A stretch of DNA of 64,000 bases from Chelatococcus albus (lineage in GTDB: Bacteria > Pseudomonadota > Alphaproteobacteria > Rhizobiales > Beijerinckiaceae). The position numbers were made by a program, and so were the translations under genes. The notes under the pieces are model-generated. The model was not told where the DNA came from. It saw only the letters and a list, made by a program, of their open reading frames with translations, and did not search any database. The stretch is from positions 448,309-512,308 of the forward strand of contig NZ_JASJEV010000001.1 of assembly GCF_030067675.1 (NCBI RefSeq), in the 5' to 3' direction. Of this stretch, positions 17,625 through 26,011 are shown piece by piece. Numbering within the stretch: the first letter of the stretch is position 1; each line of letters starts with the position of its first letter.

Positions 17625-18815
17625 TCACCGTTCGACGATCGCCACGCGGCGATTGTAGATGTTCATGACGAGCGACGTGACGAGGCTGATCGTCAGATAG
17701 ACGGCCATCGTGATGGCGATAACCTCCACCGCCTGGCCCGTCTGGTTCAGCACCGTGCCCATGAAGACCTGCACCAGGTCCGGGTAGCCGATGGCGACGG
17801 CGAGCGACGAGTTCTTGGTCAGGTTGAGATATTGGCTCGTCAGCGGCGGCACGATCACGCGCATGGCCTGCGGGATGACGACGAGGCGCAGCGTCGGCCC
17901 GTTGCGCAGACCCAGCGAATGCGCAGCCTCCGTCTGTCCCCTGGAAACGGCCAGGATGCCCGCCCGCACGATCTCGGCGATGAAGGCCGCCGTGTAGGTG
18001 ACGAGGCCAACGAGCAGCGCCACGAATTCCGGGAAGATCTGCAGGCCACCGGCGAAGTTGAAGCCACGCAGGCTCGGATAGTTGAGCGTGATCGGGCTTC
18101 CGGCCGCGAAGAAGGTGACGACCGGCAGGCCAATGATCAGGCCGAGCGCCACAAGGCCGACGGGAAACTGCCGGCCCGTCGCTTCCTGCTGCTTGCGCGC
18201 CCAGATGCGGAAGGCGATCGAGCCGGCGATGCCGGCGACGAGCGCCCAGCCGATGAAGCCGGCACCGGCGCCGAACACCGGATCGGGCATGAACAGGCCG
18301 CGGTTGTTGAGGTAGAAGCCGGCGCCGAGGTCGAGCGACTGGCGCGGAGGGGGCAGCGGCTTGAGGACCGCGTTGTACCAGATGAAGAGCTGCAGCAGCA
18401 GCGGCACGTTGCGGATCATCTCCACATAGACCTTGGCGACCTTGGCCACGATCCAGTTTGAGGAGAGACGCGCGATGCCGACGACGAAGCCGAGGATCGT
18501 GGCGAGCACGATGCCGATGGCGGCGACGAGCAGCGTGTTCAGAAGGCCGACGATGAAGGCCTCACCATAGGTCGACGTCGCCGCGCTATAGGCAATGAGC
18601 CTCTGGTTGATGTCGAAGCCGGAGGTCGTCGACAGGAAGCCGAATCCGGAGGCGATCTTGGCGGCGCGCAGGTTCTCGATGGCGTTCGAGGCCGCGCTGT
18701 AGATCAGAAACGTCAGACCGAGGACGAGGAGGAGCTGATAGGCGAGCCCCCTGACGCGAGGATCGTAGAAGAGCGATCCGCGGGGAGGAGCCGCCGTCTG
18801 CGGAATGCTGGACAC
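17625..18815 (-). CDS. aapQ: General L-amino acid ABC transporter, permease
   Basis: Second permease of the Aap importer, 396 residues. The GTG at 18815 was chosen because GGAAGGGGG lies five bases upstream; the frame is open 20 codons further. Membrane helices begin at YQLLLVLGLTFLIYSA. The permease loop reads AAFIAEIVRAGILAVSRGQT followed by EAAHSLGLRNGPTLRLVVIP, the ATPase-interacting segment. aapM follows after ten bases. It is separated from aapJ by 435 bases that hold a terminator-like hairpin, so it may be expressed at a lower level than aapJ. Confidence 0.94.
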   Translation of the reverse strand: MSSIPQTAAPPRGSLFYDPRVRGLAYQLLLVLGLTFLIYSAASNAIENLRAAKIASGFGFLSTTSGFDINQRLIAYSAATSTYGEAFIVGLLNTLLVAAIGIVLATILGFVVGIARLSSNWIVAKVAKVYVEMIRNVPLLLQLFIWYNAVLKPLPPPRQSLDLGAGFYLNNRGLFMPDPVFGAGAGFIGWALVAGIAGSIAFRIWARKQQEATGRQFPVGLVALGLIIGLPVVTFFAAGSPITLNYPSLRGFNFAGGLQIFPEFVALLVGLVTYTAAFIAEIVRAGILAVSRGQTEAAHSLGLRNGPTLRLVVIPQAMRVIVPPLTSQYLNLTKNSSLAVAIGYPDLVQVFMGTVLNQTGQAVEVIAITMAVYLTISLVTSLVMNIYNRRVAIVER

Positions 18816-18913
18816 TGAAGCCCCCTTCCGAACCGAGAAGGACCGTGCAACCGGCTGCACGGATAATACCTGCACGGATCATGCCGCACAGGCACGCTGG
18901 GGATGAACGCCCA

Positions 18914-19057
18914 CTAGCGAACGATTGGCAGAGACGAGACTACGGCAGTCGCGCCGGCGAGCAGCTTCACAGTGTCGAGCGCAACAAGGCGGCCATCGGC
19001 GAGAGGGTACGTAGAAACGCCGCCCTCCGCCACAGTGCTTGTGGCGTGGATCTGCAT
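18914..19057 (-). CDS. Possible small ORF between aapJ and aapQ
   Basis: A 47-residue frame (MQIHATSTVAEGGVSTYPLA, then DGRLVALDTVKLLAG, ending in SSLPIVR). GGGAAGAC precedes the ATG at a suitable distance. It lies between the terminator after aapJ and the start of aapQ. I recognise no family, and it could be chance, since long open frames are common in this high-GC DNA. Confidence 0.3.
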   Translation of the reverse strand: MQIHATSTVAEGGVSTYPLADGRLVALDTVKLLAGATAVVSSLPIVR

Positions 19058-19192
19058 CAAGTCTTCCCTTTTTGCCGGACCCCGCGCGGCGGTGCATCCG
19101 GACTTAACCCCTGGAGATCTTGTTGTTGCGGGCCGCAACCGACCGCCCATCGGCAGATCGGCGCGAGCCCGGCGGCCCCTTATAGTGCCGAC

Positions 19193-19233
19193 GAAAGAAA
19201 AGATAAACCGTCCCGGCCGGGCGGCCGGGACGG
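19193..19233 (-). terminator. Rho-independent terminator or attenuator after aapJ
   Basis: A near-perfect hairpin (CCGTCCCGGCC / GGCCGGGACGG, four-base loop) at 19208-19233, followed on the minus strand by a T-rich run (TTTATCTTTTCTTTC). It begins 17 bases past the aapJ stop and lies inside the aap operon. Confidence 0.8.
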
Positions 19234-19250
19234 ATGCAAAGCCAGAGGCT

Positions 19251-20267
19251 TCAGCGAACCGGTGGCGCGTATTGGATGCCGCCCTTCGTCCAGAGCGCAT
19301 TCAGGCCGCGCTTGATCTTGAGCTTGGAGCCCTCGCCCACGTTCTTCTCGAAGATCTCGCCGTAGTTGCCGACATGCTTGACGATGCGCACGACCCAGTC
19401 GTTCGTCAGGCCGATGGACTCGCCGAACTTGCCCTCGGTGCCGAGCAGCCGCTTCACCTCTGGGTTGTCCGACTTCGCCATGTCCGCGACGTTCGCCTTC
19501 GTCACGCCGAGTTCCTCGGCGTTGAGCATGGCGAAATGCGTCCACTTGACGATATCGAACCACTGGTCGTCGCCATGGCGCACGAGCGGCCCGAGCGGCT
19601 CCTTGGAGATGATCTCCGGCAGCACGATGTGCTCGTCCGGGCTCGTCAGCTTGAGGCGTTCGGCATAGAGGCCCGAGGCGTCGGTCGTGAAGGCGTCGCA
19701 CCGCCCGGCGTCATAGGCCTTGACGGTCTCGTCCGACGTGGCGAAGGCCACGACCTCGTACTTGATCTTGTTGGCGCGGAAGAAGTCGGCGAGGTTGAGC
19801 TCGGTCGTCGTGCCCTGCTGCGTGCAGACGGACGCGCCGTTGAGCTCGAGCGCCGAGGAGACGCCGAGCTTCTTGCGCACCATGAAGCCCTGGCCGTCGT
19901 AATAGTTGACGCCCGCGAAATTGAGGCCGAGCGACGTGTCGCGCGACATCGTCCATGTCGAGTTGCGGACGAGGACATCCACCTCGCCCGACTGCAGCGC
20001 CGTGAAGCGGTCCTTGGCCGACAGCGGCACGAACTTGACCTTGGTGGGATCGTCGAAGATCGCGGCCGCGATGGCGCGGCAGAGATCGACGTCGAGGCCG
20101 GTCCAGTTGCCCTTGTCATCCGGCACGCCGAAACCGGCGAGGCCGGTGTTCGATCCGCACTGCAGGACGCCACGCTGCTTGACCTGATCGAGCGTCGCGG
20201 CCGAGGCCGCGGAAGCCGCGAGGCCGGCAACGACGCCAAAGGCGATCGAAGCGATTGCCCGTTTCAT
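19251..20267 (-). CDS. aapJ: General L-amino acid ABC transporter, periplasmic binding protein
   Basis: Periplasmic amino-acid receptor of the Aap importer, 338 residues. The ATG at 20267 begins a classical signal peptide (KRAIASIAFGVVAGLAASAASA, cleavage about residue 23). The mature part starts with the family's TLDQVKQRGVLQCGSNTGLAG, then WTGLDVDLCRAIAAAIF and KFVPLSAKDRFTALQSGEVD. Further family segments include ETVKAYDAGRCDAFTTD and NALWTKGGIQYAPPVR at the end. It is the first gene of the operon. A strong hairpin follows it, which could allow excess binding protein over permease. Confidence 0.95.
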   Translation of the reverse strand: MKRAIASIAFGVVAGLAASAASAATLDQVKQRGVLQCGSNTGLAGFGVPDDKGNWTGLDVDLCRAIAAAIFDDPTKVKFVPLSAKDRFTALQSGEVDVLVRNSTWTMSRDTSLGLNFAGVNYYDGQGFMVRKKLGVSSALELNGASVCTQQGTTTELNLADFFRANKIKYEVVAFATSDETVKAYDAGRCDAFTTDASGLYAERLKLTSPDEHIVLPEIISKEPLGPLVRHGDDQWFDIVKWTHFAMLNAEELGVTKANVADMAKSDNPEVKRLLGTEGKFGESIGLTNDWVVRIVKHVGNYGEIFEKNVGEGSKLKIKRGLNALWTKGGIQYAPPVR

Positions 20268-20580
20268 CTTTCTTCGTCTCCCACTCTGTATGCTGTTATT
20301 CGCGGCGACCCGGCCGATCGGCAGCCGTCTCTCTCGTCTGGCTGAGCCGCGCGAACATGACCGGCCGGCCTGGCGTCTGAAGGACGATTCGCAATGGACG
20401 CCCGCTCGGAGCATCCGCCTCGCGCTTAGCCCCACCGCGCGAACCGAAACGGCACGCCCCGGCATCTCATGCGAGATTGATGCGGTGGTCAAGGGCCGCC
20501 TTTGCGTCGCCCTCAGGTTATAATCGAGCCAATTCATAGCCTTGACGAGGTGGCTTCACGCGGGCCAAAGGAGGGGCGAC
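20268..20580. other. Divergent promoter region between aapJ and metC
   Basis: Some 310 bases separating two outward genes, so both promoters should lie here. I found no riboswitch core and no clear operator. A consensus AAAGGAGG at 20567-20574 is the metC ribosome site. Confidence 0.5.
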
Positions 20581-21804
20581 GTGTCCAGCCGGTGGTATCT
20601 GCCCATGCGCAAGCTTTCCGATGCCGACCTCGCCCGCCTGCGCGAACGCACGCGCCTTGTCCACGCTGGCCGCAATCCCGAAGAGCAGTTCGGCTTCGTC
20701 AACACCCCGGTCTACCGCGGCTCGACGGTGCTCTACCCCTCCGTCGACAAGCTTCTCGACCGCAACGCGCGCTTCACCTACGGCACCAAGGGCACCCCGA
20801 CCACGGAAGCCCTCGAGACGGCCTGGACGCAGCTCTGCGGCGCGGCCGGCTCGGTCGCGGTTCCCTCCGGGCTTGCAGCCGTGACCCTTGTGCTCACCGC
20901 CTATCTGAGCTCCGGCGATCACCTGCTCATGACGGATTCGGTCTATCGGCCGACGCGCCAGTTCTGCGACGGCGTCCTGAAGCGCATGGGCATCGAGACG
21001 ACCTTCTACGACCCCTCCGTCGGCCGCGGCATCGCCGATCTGATGCGCCCGAACACGAAGATGGTCTTCACAGAGGCACCGGGCTCGCAGTCCTTCGAGA
21101 TGCAGGACATTCCGGCCATCGCCGAGGTGGCGCACGCCAAGGGCGCCATCGTCGCCATGGACAACACCTGGGCGACGCCGCTCTTCTTCCCGCCGCACGA
21201 GCGCGGCGTGGACGTCGCCATTGAGGCCGGCACGAAATATCTCGGCGGCCATTCCGATATCCTGCTCGGCCTCGTCTCCGCCAATGCGCGCGCCTGGCCC
21301 GCCCTGCGCGAGACCTTCGAGGCGTTCGGCATGTGCCCGGGCCCCGAGGACGTCTTCCTCGCCCTGCGCGGACTGCGCACGCTCGCACTTCGCCTGAAGG
21401 AGGCCGAACACCAGGCCCTCGCCATGGCCGAATGGCTCGCCGCCCGCCCCGAGGTCCAGACCGTCCTGCATCCCGCGCTGCCGACCTGCCCGGGGCACGA
21501 CATCTGGAAGCGCGATTTCCTGGGGGCGTCGGGGCTCTTCTCGGTCATCCTGAAGCCGGCGCCGCGCCGCGCGGTCGCCGCCATGCTGGATGGCCTGCAG
21601 CTCTTCGGCCTCGGCTTCTCCTGGGGCGGCTTCGAAAGCCTCATCATCCCCTTCGACTGCTCGAGCTACCGCACGGCGACGCAGTGGAACCCGGGCGGCC
21701 CCGCGCTTCGGCTGCAGATCGGCCTCGAGGACCTCGACGACCTGAAGGCCGATCTCGACGCCGGCTTCGAGCGCCTGCGGCGCGAGGCAGCCGCCGCGGC
21801 CTGA
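20581..21804 (+). CDS. metC: Cystathionine beta-lyase
   Basis: PLP enzyme of the Cys/Met metabolism family that cleaves cystathionine to homocysteine, pyruvate and ammonia. It has 407 residues. The GTG start at 20581 is set by AAAGGAGG six bases upstream. Visible motifs: TLVHAGR-type N-terminus (RLVHAGRNPEEQ), YGTKGTPTTEALE for cofactor phosphate contact, and the PLP lysine Lys219 in EAGTKYLGGHSD. The FSWGGFESL motif near the C-terminus is typical of the alphaproteobacterial MetC group. Other family members (cystathionine gamma-synthase or gamma-lyase) are possible but less likely given this last motif. Confidence 0.88.
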   Translation: MSSRWYLPMRKLSDADLARLRERTRLVHAGRNPEEQFGFVNTPVYRGSTVLYPSVDKLLDRNARFTYGTKGTPTTEALETAWTQLCGAAGSVAVPSGLAAVTLVLTAYLSSGDHLLMTDSVYRPTRQFCDGVLKRMGIETTFYDPSVGRGIADLMRPNTKMVFTEAPGSQSFEMQDIPAIAEVAHAKGAIVAMDNTWATPLFFPPHERGVDVAIEAGTKYLGGHSDILLGLVSANARAWPALRETFEAFGMCPGPEDVFLALRGLRTLALRLKEAEHQALAMAEWLAARPEVQTVLHPALPTCPGHDIWKRDFLGASGLFSVILKPAPRRAVAAMLDGLQLFGLGFSWGGFESLIIPFDCSSYRTATQWNPGGPALRLQIGLEDLDDLKADLDAGFERLRREAAAAA

Positions 21805-21831
21805 GGCTTCGGCGCAGATCGTGGTCACGCC

Positions 21832-21858
21832 GGGCCGGCACGAGAAAGGAGCCGGCCC
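21832..21858. terminator. Hairpin between convergent metC and LABN gene
   Basis: Stem GGGCCGGC / GCCGGCCC with an eleven-base loop, in the 64-base gap between two convergent genes. It could stop transcription from both sides. The following T-run on the plus strand is short (CTTTCC). Confidence 0.5.
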
Positions 21859-21868
21859 CTTTCCGCGG

Positions 21869-22216
21869 TTACTCGGCCGTGGCGCGCCCCAGGCGGCCGC
21901 GCACGCGCCGCTCCCGCTGGATGAGCATCAGGTTGCGCGCGTAGATGAAGATGCTCAGCGACTGGCCGAGAATGATCACCGGCTCGCGCTGGTGAAAGCC
22001 GTAGGCGAGCGTGATGAGGCCGCCGCCGATCGAGAAGAACCAGAAGGCGAGCGGCACGACGCTGCGCCCCTCGCGCTCGCTCGCCAGCCACTGCACGATG
22101 AAACGCATGGCGAACAGCGCCTGTCCGAACAGGCCGAGCGCGAGCCACAGATCGAAACGCGCAATGAAGACGTCGTAGAGGTAGCCGCCGACATCCTGCG
22201 ATAACTTGATCAACAT
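21869..22216 (-). CDS. Lipid-A-disaccharide synthase N-terminal (LABN) domain membrane protein
   Basis: A 115-residue membrane protein with three hydrophobic segments. The LABN signature is clear: ALFAMRFIVQWLASE, then SVVPLAFWFFSIGGGLITLAY and QSLSIFIYARNLMLI. Stand-alone LABN proteins often sit beside GT2 and ArnT-like genes and are thought to help flip or handle lipid-linked sugars; this is family knowledge, not shown here. Its ATG overlaps the stop of the GT2 gene by one base (TGATG), so translation is coupled. Confidence 0.85.
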   Translation of the reverse strand: MLIKLSQDVGGYLYDVFIARFDLWLALGLFGQALFAMRFIVQWLASEREGRSVVPLAFWFFSIGGGLITLAYGFHQREPVIILGQSLSIFIYARNLMLIQRERRVRGRLGRATAE

Positions 22217-22965
22217 CAATTCAGCTCCTCGACGGCCGGCACGCGCCTGCGGCGCGCGATGAGCCACCGCACGCCGACGAGATCCCGGATTCCCACCCAC
22301 AGCCTGTCGAAGAATCCGTATTTCGACTGCCCGGCCATGCGCGGCCGGTCGACCACATCCACACGAACGATCTCGTAGCCCTCGCGCCGGACGAGCGCCG
22401 GCATGAAGCGATGCAACGCATCGAAATAGGGCAGCGCGAGATAGACCTCGCGGTGGAAGGCCTTCAGGCCGCACCCCGTATCGCGCGTGCCGTCCTTCAG
22501 GACACGGCTGCGCACCGCATTGGCGATGCGCGACTGCAATTTCTTGAAGCCCGTGTCCTTGCGACCCACCCGCTGGCCCTGGGCCAGCCCGACGCGGGGG
22601 CCGCCCGCTTCCAACGCGGCAACGAGCCGCGGGATGAAGGCCGGATCGTTCTGCCCGTCGCCGTCGAGCGTCACGACGATCGGCGCCCTGGCCGCCCGCA
22701 CGCCCGAACGCACGGCCGCGCTCTGGCCGCAGGATTGCACATGCCGCAGGCGCCGCAGCCAGGGACGCTGAGCCGCGAGACTGGCGAGTTCGGCCGGTGT
22801 CGCGTCTGTCGAGCCGTCGTCGACATAGATGACCTCGAAGCCGCCGAGCGCGGCGCAGGCGGCCTCGATCTCCGCGACGAGCGGAGCAACATTGCCGGCC
22901 TCGTTCTTCACCGGCACGACGACACTGAGGCGCGGCGGGGCCGCAGGCGAGTTCATGGCATTCAT
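22216..22965 (-). CDS. Family 2 glycosyltransferase (polyprenyl-phosphate sugar transferase type)
   Basis: A 249-residue GT-A fold enzyme: LSVVVPVKNEAGNVAPLVAE, the YVDDGSTDATPAEL nucleotide-binding segment, and TLDGDGQNDPAFIP with the metal-binding DxD-type motif. The region DGTRDTGCGLKAFHREVY is typical of dolichyl- or undecaprenyl-phosphate glycosyltransferases (DPMS/ArnC-like), but the C-terminal membrane helices of ArnC are missing. It probably charges undecaprenyl phosphate with a sugar used by the ArnT-like enzyme next to it. An in-frame ATG at 23001 would add 12 residues; the start at 22965 has AAGG upstream. Confidence 0.85.
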   Translation of the reverse strand: MNAMNSPAAPPRLSVVVPVKNEAGNVAPLVAEIEAACAALGGFEVIYVDDGSTDATPAELASLAAQRPWLRRLRHVQSCGQSAAVRSGVRAARAPIVVTLDGDGQNDPAFIPRLVAALEAGGPRVGLAQGQRVGRKDTGFKKLQSRIANAVRSRVLKDGTRDTGCGLKAFHREVYLALPYFDALHRFMPALVRREGYEIVRVDVVDRPRMAGQSKYGFFDRLWVGIRDLVGVRWLIARRRRVPAVEELN

Positions 22966-23088
22966 GCTTGACCTTTGCGGGAGCGGCGCACCCTGCTCCA
23001 AGGATTCCCTTCTTGCAAGCGGGCCGGCCCGTCCTGCGGCCCCGTTGAATTCCTTCGCCCCGGCCGCCCTCCTGCGGCGCGGATGGGC

Positions 23089-24801
23089 TTACGGTTTGAC
23101 GGCATAGACCGCGATGTCGAGCGCGCGACCGCCGTTGATGTTGAAGCCGGGCACCCGCGTCACGAGTGTCGGCGCGAGCCCCGCGCCTGCCGCCTGGGCA
23201 GCGAAGGCGCCCTCCTCCCGGCGCTCGACGAAGGCCATGCGGCACCCGCCCTGCCCGAGGAATCGCGCCGCGCCTGCTCCGTCCTCCATGACGAGCTCGG
23301 TGCCGACGAGAAAGACGAGGCTCGGCTCGCGGTAGCCGCTTGTCACGAAGGCCGGCGAGGCGCAGTCGAGCGCCCGCGCCACGGCGGCGAGCCGCGGCGA
23401 GAGCTGCAGTGAGCGCAGCACCGGCTGCGTCAGGCCGAAGACCGCGACCGACAGTGCGACGGACGCGACACAGCCGAGGAGCGCGGTGCCGATGGCGTCG
23501 TCCCGCCGGAAGGCGCTCCACCCCCATACGGCGAACCCGACGGCGACCGCAAAGGCGGGCAAGGCCACATAGGGCAGCGTGCCGTCGAACTTGAGGGCGA
23601 AGCCCGCGAGCCCCGCGGCGAGCCCGACGGGGATGAAGGGGATGAGAAGCGCAACGAGGCTCGCTCCCGGGCGCTGCCGGCTGATGGCACCGGCCATCAA
23701 TGCGCCGGCGGTGAGCATGGCGACGGCGGGATAGAGGGGCAGGACATAATGCGGCAGCTTGGTCGGCACGGCCTCGAAGACGAGCCAGGACGGCACGAGC
23801 CAGGCAAGGCAGAAGGCGACCCACGGTTCGCGCCGCGTGCGCCAGACGAAGGGAATGGCGATGGCCGCGAGCGCAGCCACGGGCCAGAAGGTGCCGAAGA
23901 AAACGAGGAGATAGAGGCCGGGCGGCCCCCAGTGCTTTTCCTGGCCGCTGCCAACCTTGGCCAGCATGTCCCTGCCCACGGCCTCCTCGAAGAAGGCACC
24001 GCCCGTCTTGAGGGCGATGGCAACGAACCACGGCAGCACGACGAGGAGCACGACGACGAGGCCGAGCCCTGGCCGCAGGGCGAGCAGCCAACGCCCGGAA
24101 CGTTCGCGTACACTGAGCACGAGGGCGGCAAGGCCCGCGATCATCGGCGCGATCGGCCCCTTGATCAGGATCGCAATGGCCATCGCCCCCCAGAACGCGA
24201 GGAGTGTCACGGGCCCAGGCTGAGCCTCGCGCCGCAGGTAGACCCGCGCGAGCCCTCCCATAACGGTCACAGAACAGGCCGACAGGAAGGCATCGGTCTT
24301 CGCGAGCCGCGCCTCCACGCCGAGGAGGATGGAGGCGCCCATGAAGGCCGCTGCCAGAAAGGCGGCGCGGCGGCCGACGACGCCGAGCGCTGCCCAGTAG
24401 GTGAGGAGCACCATGGCGAGCGCGCCGGCGAGCGACGGCAACCGGTAGAGCGCGATCGTCGTGCGCGCCTCCGGCACGCCCAGCGCCTCGGCGGCGGCCA
24501 CCGTCGCGCTCTGCAGCCAGTAGATGCCGACCGGCTTCTTGTGCCGCGCCTCGTCCTGGAAGCGGATATCGACGAAATCCCCCGTCTCCAGCATCTGCTT
24601 CGAGGCCTGGGCGAAGCGCGGCTCGTCGCGGTCCATCGGCTGCAGCGAAGCGAAACCCGGCAGGAAGGCCGCGAGCGACAGGAGAAGGAGAATGGCGAGC
24701 GCGCGCGCGTGGCTCGCCTCGACGAAGGCGAGGCAGCGCCCGCTGAAGCCCCGCATCGACGCCCCGAGGGTGCTGCGGCCGTCGTCGGCGATCACGCGCA
24801 T
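23089..24801 (-). CDS. ArnT-like glycosyltransferase (family 39/83), multi-pass membrane protein
   Basis: A 570-residue inner-membrane enzyme that uses lipid-linked sugar donors on the periplasmic side. The first periplasmic loop holds the acidic pair in MDRDEPRFAQASKQM, the catalytic-site signature of ArnT/PMT-type transferases, followed by RFQDEARHKKPVGIYWLQS. About twelve hydrophobic segments follow, and the C-terminus is a soluble periplasmic domain. With the GT2 and LABN genes downstream it makes a likely lipid A or envelope glycan modification operon. The sugar and acceptor cannot be deduced. The ATG at 24801 follows GGGAACC; the frame is open 26 codons further. Confidence 0.88.
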   Translation of the reverse strand: MRVIADDGRSTLGASMRGFSGRCLAFVEASHARALAILLLLSLAAFLPGFASLQPMDRDEPRFAQASKQMLETGDFVDIRFQDEARHKKPVGIYWLQSATVAAAEALGVPEARTTIALYRLPSLAGALAMVLLTYWAALGVVGRRAAFLAAAFMGASILLGVEARLAKTDAFLSACSVTVMGGLARVYLRREAQPGPVTLLAFWGAMAIAILIKGPIAPMIAGLAALVLSVRERSGRWLLALRPGLGLVVVLLVVLPWFVAIALKTGGAFFEEAVGRDMLAKVGSGQEKHWGPPGLYLLVFFGTFWPVAALAAIAIPFVWRTRREPWVAFCLAWLVPSWLVFEAVPTKLPHYVLPLYPAVAMLTAGALMAGAISRQRPGASLVALLIPFIPVGLAAGLAGFALKFDGTLPYVALPAFAVAVGFAVWGWSAFRRDDAIGTALLGCVASVALSVAVFGLTQPVLRSLQLSPRLAAVARALDCASPAFVTSGYREPSLVFLVGTELVMEDGAGAARFLGQGGCRMAFVERREEGAFAAQAAGAGLAPTLVTRVPGFNINGGRALDIAVYAVKP

Positions 24802-24916
24802 GAATGGTTCCCGTTTCTGCCACCGGCGCCGGAACCCAACGGCGAAACGCATGGCGATTTGATGGCGATGCCCGCCCACGGACGCCGGCGAGGCGCGGCG
24901 GACGCGGCCGAAAACA

Positions 24917-24993
24917 TGGCGACCCCGGCAGGATTCGAACCTGCGACCAACAGCTTAGAAGGCTGCTGCTCTATCCAGCTGAGCTACGGGGCC
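24917..24993 (-). tRNA. tRNA-Arg (TCT)
   Basis: Minus-strand cloverleaf: 5' GGCCCCG, D-arm GCTCAGCTGGATAGAGC, anticodon loop CTTCTAA carrying TCT, T-arm AGGTTCGAATCCT, discriminator G and encoded CCA. Confidence 0.95.
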
Positions 24994-25017
24994 ATGTGCC
25001 GCTGCCTGGTGCAGCTG

Positions 25018-25323
25018 TCAATGTGTCCAGGGGGCGACGCGGCTGAACTTGAAGTTGTCCGAATAGGACATGGGGCGGCGCGCCGGCTCCTTCGGCTCCT
25101 CGACGCGGTAGGGGATGCCGTTGCGCGTGGCGTAGGCCACCGCCTCCTCCTTCGTGTCGAACCACAGCTTGACCTGCTGGCGCATGTCGCTCGAGCTCGT
25201 CCAGCCCATCAGCGGCTCGACCTCCCGCGGGCGCTCCGGCTCGAATTCCAGGAGCCAGCGCTTCGTCTTCGCCGTCCCGGACTGCATAGCCGTCTTGGCA
25301 GGCTTGTAGATGCGTGCGGTCAT
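25018..25323 (-). CDS. ETC complex I subunit (NDUFS4-like accessory subunit)
   Basis: A 101-residue accessory subunit of NADH:quinone oxidoreductase found in alphaproteobacteria and mitochondria. The start MTARIYKPAKTAMQSG, the KRWLLEFEP segment and the PLMGWTSSSDMRQQVKLWF block are diagnostic, as is the end KPxxYSDNFK-like YSDNFKFSRVAPWTH. The ATG at 25323 was preferred because it matches the conserved N-terminus; a TTG eight codons upstream is possible. It lies between tRNA-Arg and tRNA-Pro, a conserved rhizobial neighbourhood. Confidence 0.9.
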   Translation of the reverse strand: MTARIYKPAKTAMQSGTAKTKRWLLEFEPERPREVEPLMGWTSSSDMRQQVKLWFDTKEEAVAYATRNGIPYRVEEPKEPARRPMSYSDNFKFSRVAPWTH

Positions 25324-25366
25324 CGTGCGTCGCGCCGTGTTGCTCAATCCCTACCCTGGTGGAGGC

Positions 25367-25443
25367 TGGTCGGGGCAGCAGGATTTGAACCTGCGACCCT
25401 CTGCTCCCAAAGCAGATGCGCTACCAGACTGCGCTATGCCCCG
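25367..25443 (-). tRNA. tRNA-Pro (TGG)
   Basis: Minus-strand cloverleaf: 5' CGGGGCA, D-arm GCGCAGTCTGGTAGCGC, anticodon loop TTTGGGA carrying TGG, T-arm AGGTTCAAATCCT, TGCCCCG, discriminator A and encoded CCA. Confidence 0.95.
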
Positions 25444-25537
25444 CCACCACCGGGTGCCTCGATCTCCTAGTGGCTATGCTCCCGCCACGCAAGTGCCGCA
25501 CCCGCCACCGCGCCCGTCGTCGCCGCGTCCACCCGCG

Positions 25538-26011
25538 CTACCGGCGGCCGAAGATCGGGTGTTCGACCCTGTCCCCTGGCTTGGCGCCGATGCGCGTCGC
25601 GGTTCCCGCATTCAGCTCCAGCACACCGAGCACCGGTTCTCCGGAGGGGATGATGCGTGTCGACATCGGCTCGGTGTGCTCGGCAATGCGGGCGATGGTG
25701 CCGTCGGCGCGGATGAACAGCATGTCGAGGGGAATGTAGGTGTTCTGCATCCACATCGACACCGGTTGCACGCTGCCGAAGTCGAACAGCATGCCGCGGT
25801 CGGCGGGCAGGTGGCGGCGCTCCATCAACCCCCTCGCCCGCTCCGCCTCGGTGCGCATCACCTCGACGGAAAAGGCGTGCCTGCCCGAAGCGGTGACGAC
25901 GCCGAGCGTCTCGAGGGATTGCGCCTGCGCCGCGATCGCAGCGAGCCCCACGAGGAGGGCGAGCGCGAGCCCCGCCCACGCCCCGGGCCGGCCGGACCGC
26001 GCGCCGCCCAT
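25538..26011 (-). CDS. DUF192 family exported protein
   Basis: A 157-residue protein with an N-terminal hydrophobic segment (AWAGLALALLVGLAAIAAQAQ, likely signal peptide) and one DUF192 domain: RARGLMERRHLPADRGMLFD, VSMWMQNTYIPLDMLFI, then GEPVLGVLELNAGTATRIG. The function of the family is unknown. Its ATG overlaps the stop of the cold-shock gene by one base (TGATG), so the two are coupled. This pair followed by tRNA-Pro is a frequent arrangement in Rhizobiales. Confidence 0.9.
   Translation of the reverse strand: MGGARSGRPGAWAGLALALLVGLAAIAAQAQSLETLGVVTASGRHAFSVEVMRTEAERARGLMERRHLPADRGMLFDFGSVQPVSMWMQNTYIPLDMLFIRADGTIARIAEHTEPMSTRIIPSGEPVLGVLELNAGTATRIGAKPGDRVEHPIFGRR

Noticed and set aside
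20268-20580. SAM-type riboswitch upstream of metC
   Set aside because: I looked for a SAM-II-like core and saw none; the gap reads as an ordinary divergent promoter.
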